Source: Chryseosolibacter sp964438975 (GTDB lineage Bacteria > Bacteroidota > Bacteroidia > Cytophagales > Cyclobacteriaceae). From it: DNA of 64,000 nucleotides. This document shows, in pieces, positions 61,336-64,000 of the stretch. The translations under genes were made by a program, and so were the position numbers. The notes under the pieces are model-generated. The model did not search any database. It was given only the letters and a program-made list of their open reading frames with translations, and was not told the origin of the DNA. How positions within the stretch are numbered: position 1 is the first letter of the stretch; every line of letters starts with the position of its first letter. The stretch lies in the NCBI GenBank assembly GCA_964438975.1, contig CAYTMU010000002.1, forward strand, positions 1 through 64,000, written 5' to 3'.

Positions 61336-62277
61336 TCAATTTCCCTCTTCCGACATCTTCCGTCGTATTTCGTGCAAAATTTTGTCGCCGCCGGCTGAGA
61401 GGACTTCATGTGCGACATTCTTACCGAGGTCCTTGCCCTCTTCCATAGGTGCCGATCGCTTTAACTTTATAATTTCGCGTCCGTCCAGCGAGATGATCCC
61501 GGCCTTGAGTGTGACGGTGTTCCCATCCAGCCAGGCATAGCCGAAGGACGGAATGCTGCATCCCCCCTGAAGTTTCTTCAGGAATGCACGCTCGGTGCGC
61601 AAACAATATTCAGTCTCCTGGTGGTTTACCCAACGACGGATAACTTCCTTTTTCTCGAAGCTTAGTTTCTTGTGTGTTTCCACTGCGATACTCCCCTGGC
61701 CAACAGGAGGAACGAAGTAGCTTGTTTCGATGCGTTCGGTTATGAGGTGATCATATCCCATCCGGTGTACGCCGGCATAGGCGAGAATGAGGGCGTCGCA
61801 GCTTCCCGCTTCCAGCTTTGCCAGGCGGGTTTGCAGGTTGCCGCGAACCGCGACTGTGTTAGCGTTTGGGTAAAAGTGTTTGACGAATGCGACCCTTCGT
61901 GTCGAAGCGGTCCCGATGGTTATGTTATCGTTTTCAAGGCTAAAATGCTCGGCCGTACTGATGACTACATCGTTGACGATCTCCCGCTCTGTGAAAGCCA
62001 GAACTTCCAGTTCATCGGGGATTGTCGATGCGATATCCTTTGCACTATGAACGGCAATGTCGATGCTGCCGTCGAGTAATCTCTCTTCGATTTCTTCTGT
62101 GAAGACGCCTTTGCCTCCGATTTTGGCAATGGAGACGTCGAGCATTTTGTCACCGCGCGTTTCAATTGGAATGATCTCCGTCCGATAACCAGACGGTGCG
62201 ATCAGGCTGGCGACGTGATTTGCCTGCCAAAGGGCAAGTTTGCTGCCCCGGGTACCTATACGTATTGTTTGATTCAT
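61336..62277 (-). CDS. hemC: Porphobilinogen deaminase (hydroxymethylbilane synthase)
   Basis: Joins four porphobilinogen into hydroxymethylbilane in haem synthesis. The protein has 313 residues. The catalytic Asp81 is in VHSAKDIAST, and the dipyrromethane cofactor Cys240 in KLQGGCSIPSFGYA. IGTRGSKLALWQA opens the family. It lies 1 base after holB. Confidence 0.95.
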   Translation of the reverse strand: MNQTIRIGTRGSKLALWQANHVASLIAPSGYRTEIIPIETRGDKMLDVSIAKIGGKGVFTEEIEERLLDGSIDIAVHSAKDIASTIPDELEVLAFTEREIVNDVVISTAEHFSLENDNITIGTASTRRVAFVKHFYPNANTVAVRGNLQTRLAKLEAGSCDALILAYAGVHRMGYDHLITERIETSYFVPPVGQGSIAVETHKKLSFEKKEVIRRWVNHQETEYCLRTERAFLKKLQGGCSIPSFGYAWLDGNTVTLKAGIISLDGREIIKLKRSAPMEEGKDLGKNVAHEVLSAGGDKILHEIRRKMSEEGN

Positions 62278-62278
62278 G

Positions 62279-63400
62279 TTAATTCTTAAATATCCTCGAT
62301 ATCTTTAACGATACATCGAGGAAAATCATTTTGGCGCTTCCATTGCGCTCGAGGTGATACCCTGCGTCATTGAATAACTTACACGATCGTTCGATCTTGT
62401 CAACTGTGAAGAAGTTGCTGAACTTCCCGACGAACTCCCGTTCCTCGCCCTGCGTCCGGTTGATACTATCTGCACCGGCGTTTATGAGCAGGGTTTCGCG
62501 CATCATGTTGAGGCTGTAGGAAACAAGATTTCGTTGAGCAAGCTTATCGAACCCGTGAAATTTTTCAGCGAGTGCAACTAATTCATCGTACTTATCCGCA
62601 TGGCAGGCCCGCATCCAGGCGGCAAAGAATGGGGCGTTGCTGTCCTCCGGACGATCTATCATTCGCAATGCGAGGTTGATATTTCCGTCCGCAAGTTGCA
62701 CGATCTGTCGAGCAGTAGCGCTGCCGACGCCTGCCGTTTCGCGCAGATAGGTTTCCATATCCTCGTCGGAAAGCATCGTGACAGTTGTTATCTGAGTCCT
62801 GGAAATAATGGTCGGCATCAACTGATCTGCCGCATTGGTGACCAGAATAAAATAGGTGTTCGGTGCCGGCTCCTCCAGTATCTTGAGAATACCATTCGCC
62901 GCTGCGGGATGCATACTCTCCGGTTGCCAGATGATCATCACCTTGTTCGGACTTTCAAACGGCTTTAGCGCTAGTGTCTTGATTATCTCGCGACTGGCGT
63001 CTCGCGAGATAATTGAAAGCTTGTCTTCTCCGCCGTAGTAATTACACCAGTCGTCCAGGTCGCCAAATGGTTGTTCGAGCAGGAAGGATCTCCAAGACCT
63101 GGTGATCTCGGCTTTTAGCCGTTCTTCATCTTTTTCTCCCTTCACATTGCTGAGTGGGAAAATGAAATGGGTGTCGGGATGAATATATTTTGAGCTCTTG
63201 GAACAGGCAGCACAGATGCCACAAGAATCTTCGCCTTTGTTTTCACACTGCAGGTACGTGGCATACGCCAATGCGATCGGAAGGTTGAGTGCTCCTTTTG
63301 CACCAACGAACAATTGAGCGTGTGCGGCGTGGTTCGTTTTCACTGCCTCCGTCAACAAACGCTTGACGTCCGCCAATCCCGGTATATCCTGAAATCTCAT
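62279..63400 (-). CDS. holB: DNA polymerase III delta' subunit
   Basis: Part of the clamp loader, 373 residues from the ATG at 63400. The P-loop is degenerate (VGAKGALNLP), as in other delta' subunits, which do not hydrolyse ATP. A zinc site of four Cys is present (CENKGEDSCGICAAC). KVMIIWQPESMHPAAANGIL and EEPAPNTYFILV match the family. It starts a run holB-hemC-PPIase on the minus strand. Confidence 0.9.
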   Translation of the reverse strand: MRFQDIPGLADVKRLLTEAVKTNHAAHAQLFVGAKGALNLPIALAYATYLQCENKGEDSCGICAACSKSSKYIHPDTHFIFPLSNVKGEKDEERLKAEITRSWRSFLLEQPFGDLDDWCNYYGGEDKLSIISRDASREIIKTLALKPFESPNKVMIIWQPESMHPAAANGILKILEEPAPNTYFILVTNAADQLMPTIISRTQITTVTMLSDEDMETYLRETAGVGSATARQIVQLADGNINLALRMIDRPEDSNAPFFAAWMRACHADKYDELVALAEKFHGFDKLAQRNLVSYSLNMMRETLLINAGADSINRTQGEEREFVGKFSNFFTVDKIERSCKLFNDAGYHLERNGSAKMIFLDVSLKISRIFKN

Positions 63401-63404
63401 GAAC

Positions 63405-64000
63405 TTATGCCACTGTCTTATGTTCCCATACACGGTGAAGCGCTGTCATTTCAAAGACGTGCTCCAGTATGTCCTGTTCGGTCCGGTCGAATTCTTTTGC
63501 GCGGCGCTCCATGGCTTTGCTTGCAGTTCTCATCGCCCGCTCCAGGTGGTATGTCGTAATCCCCCCGGCGCCACCCCACGAAAATGAGGGAATATAGTTC
63601 CGCGGGAAGCCATTGCCAAATACGTTGGAGGAGACGTCCACGACGGTGCCTGTGTTAAACATGGTATTGATACTGCATTTGCTATGATCTCCCATCATTA
63701 GCCCACAGAACTGTAATCCCGTTTTTACAAAGCAATTTTCGACGTGACTCCAGACTTTCACTTCGTCAAATGTATTTTTAAGATTCGAAGTGTTCGAGTC
63801 TGCTCCGAGATTGCACCACTCGCCGATGACAGAACAACCCAGGAACCCGTCATGTGGCTTGTTGCTGTACGCAAAAAGCACTGAGTTGCTGACCTCGCCC
63901 CCTGCTTTGCAATGGGGGCCAATCGTTGTATCACCCCGCATCTTCCCCCCCATGTTGATATGAGCACCTTCGCACAATGCAAATGCGCCACGGATGATTG
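63405..64000 (-). CDS. Alternative GlmU-type sugar nucleotidyltransferase/acetyltransferase, 3' part
   Basis: The last 198 codons of a gene that continues past the right edge. Left-handed beta-helix repeats (GAHINMGGKMRGDTTIGPHC, GGEVSNSVLFAYSNKPHD, WCNLGADSNTSNLKNTFDEV) are typical of acyltransferases. The sequence matches the Bacteroidota form of UDP-GlcNAc pyrophosphorylase/acetyltransferase (alt_bact_glmU family). It serves cell-wall and LPS precursor synthesis. It lies 4 bases before holB on the same strand. Confidence 0.85.
   Translation of the reverse strand, partial: IIRGAFALCEGAHINMGGKMRGDTTIGPHCKAGGEVSNSVLFAYSNKPHDGFLGCSVIGEWCNLGADSNTSNLKNTFDEVKVWSHVENCFVKTGLQFCGLMMGDHSKCSINTMFNTGTVVDVSSNVFGNGFPRNYIPSFSWGGAGGITTYHLERAMRTASKAMERRAKEFDRTEQDILEHVFEMTALHRVWEHKTVA

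Noticed and set aside
1..64000. tRNA, rRNA, insertion sequences or prophage genes
   Set aside because: The intergenic stretches were read for cloverleaf-like and transposase-like signals and none was seen.

Overview
The window looks like chromosomal DNA of a Bacteroidota bacterium, most likely a Cytophagales member of the Chryseolinea/Ohtaekwangia type. The evidence is a SusC/SusD pair, a type IX secretion (type B) sorting domain, LytTR and LytS-type two-component proteins, WG-repeat and NamZ (DUF1343) proteins, an alternative GlmU-type protein, few Shine-Dalgarno sequences and some TAnnTTTG promoter boxes. Base composition is near 50% GC. A run of 100 N at 1689-1788 marks a scaffold gap, so this is a draft or metagenome assembly. 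No rRNA, tRNA, CRISPR array or insertion sequence was seen.

Layout. 1-5046: the tail of an unknown gene, then a susC-susD nutrient-uptake pair (susC is cut by the gap) closed by a strong terminator. 5045-22312: about 17 kb read leftwards as one dense signalling cluster. In transcription order it encodes a porin, a small phosphate-binding-type periplasmic protein, a membrane GAF/PAS sensor, a degenerate histidine kinase, CheR, CheB, a membrane GAF protein, a GAF/PAS/SpoIIE phosphatase (SiaA-like), a SiaB-type kinase, a SiaC-type phosphoprotein, a TerB-ABC exporter fusion, a lipoprotein and a small secreted protein. A LytTR regulator and a truncated LytS-type kinase follow. A full-length paralogue of that kinase stands divergently at 22629-25127. 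This cluster joins chemotaxis-type methylation enzymes with a SiaABC-type phospho-switch and lacks CheA, CheW, a recognisable methyl-accepting signalling domain and SiaD. It is the best candidate for an undescribed system.

25202-34485: a membrane-anchored beta-propeller-like protein, the biotin genes bioA-bioD-bioF, an SDR oxidoreductase, a small membrane protein, an MFS transporter and a cystathionine gamma-synthase/lyase. 34619-37071: a two-gene surface unit (stalk-like protein plus a T9SS cargo). 37095-46380: a dihydrolipoamide acyltransferase with an unusual leader, cinA, a DUF4197 lipoprotein, fmt-folA-SDR, a RES/Xre toxin-antitoxin pair with a clear double-palindrome operator, nth and a NamZ-type muramidase. 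46461-53499: a LolE/FtsX-type permease, Hsp20, HtrA, an ALDH7 dehydrogenase, a single-domain response regulator, a heptamer repeat and a large helical protein. 53634-64000: a WG-repeat protein, a PafA phosphatase, an amino-acid permease, an RmlD-like reductase, a cyclophilin lipoprotein, hemC, holB and the 3' part of an alternative glmU.

Many apparent gene starts are TTG or GTG. Where a downstream ATG (or GTG) fits better with family length, signal peptide or promoter position, the shorter gene is given. Function calls rest on recognised motifs and family knowledge; no database search was run.
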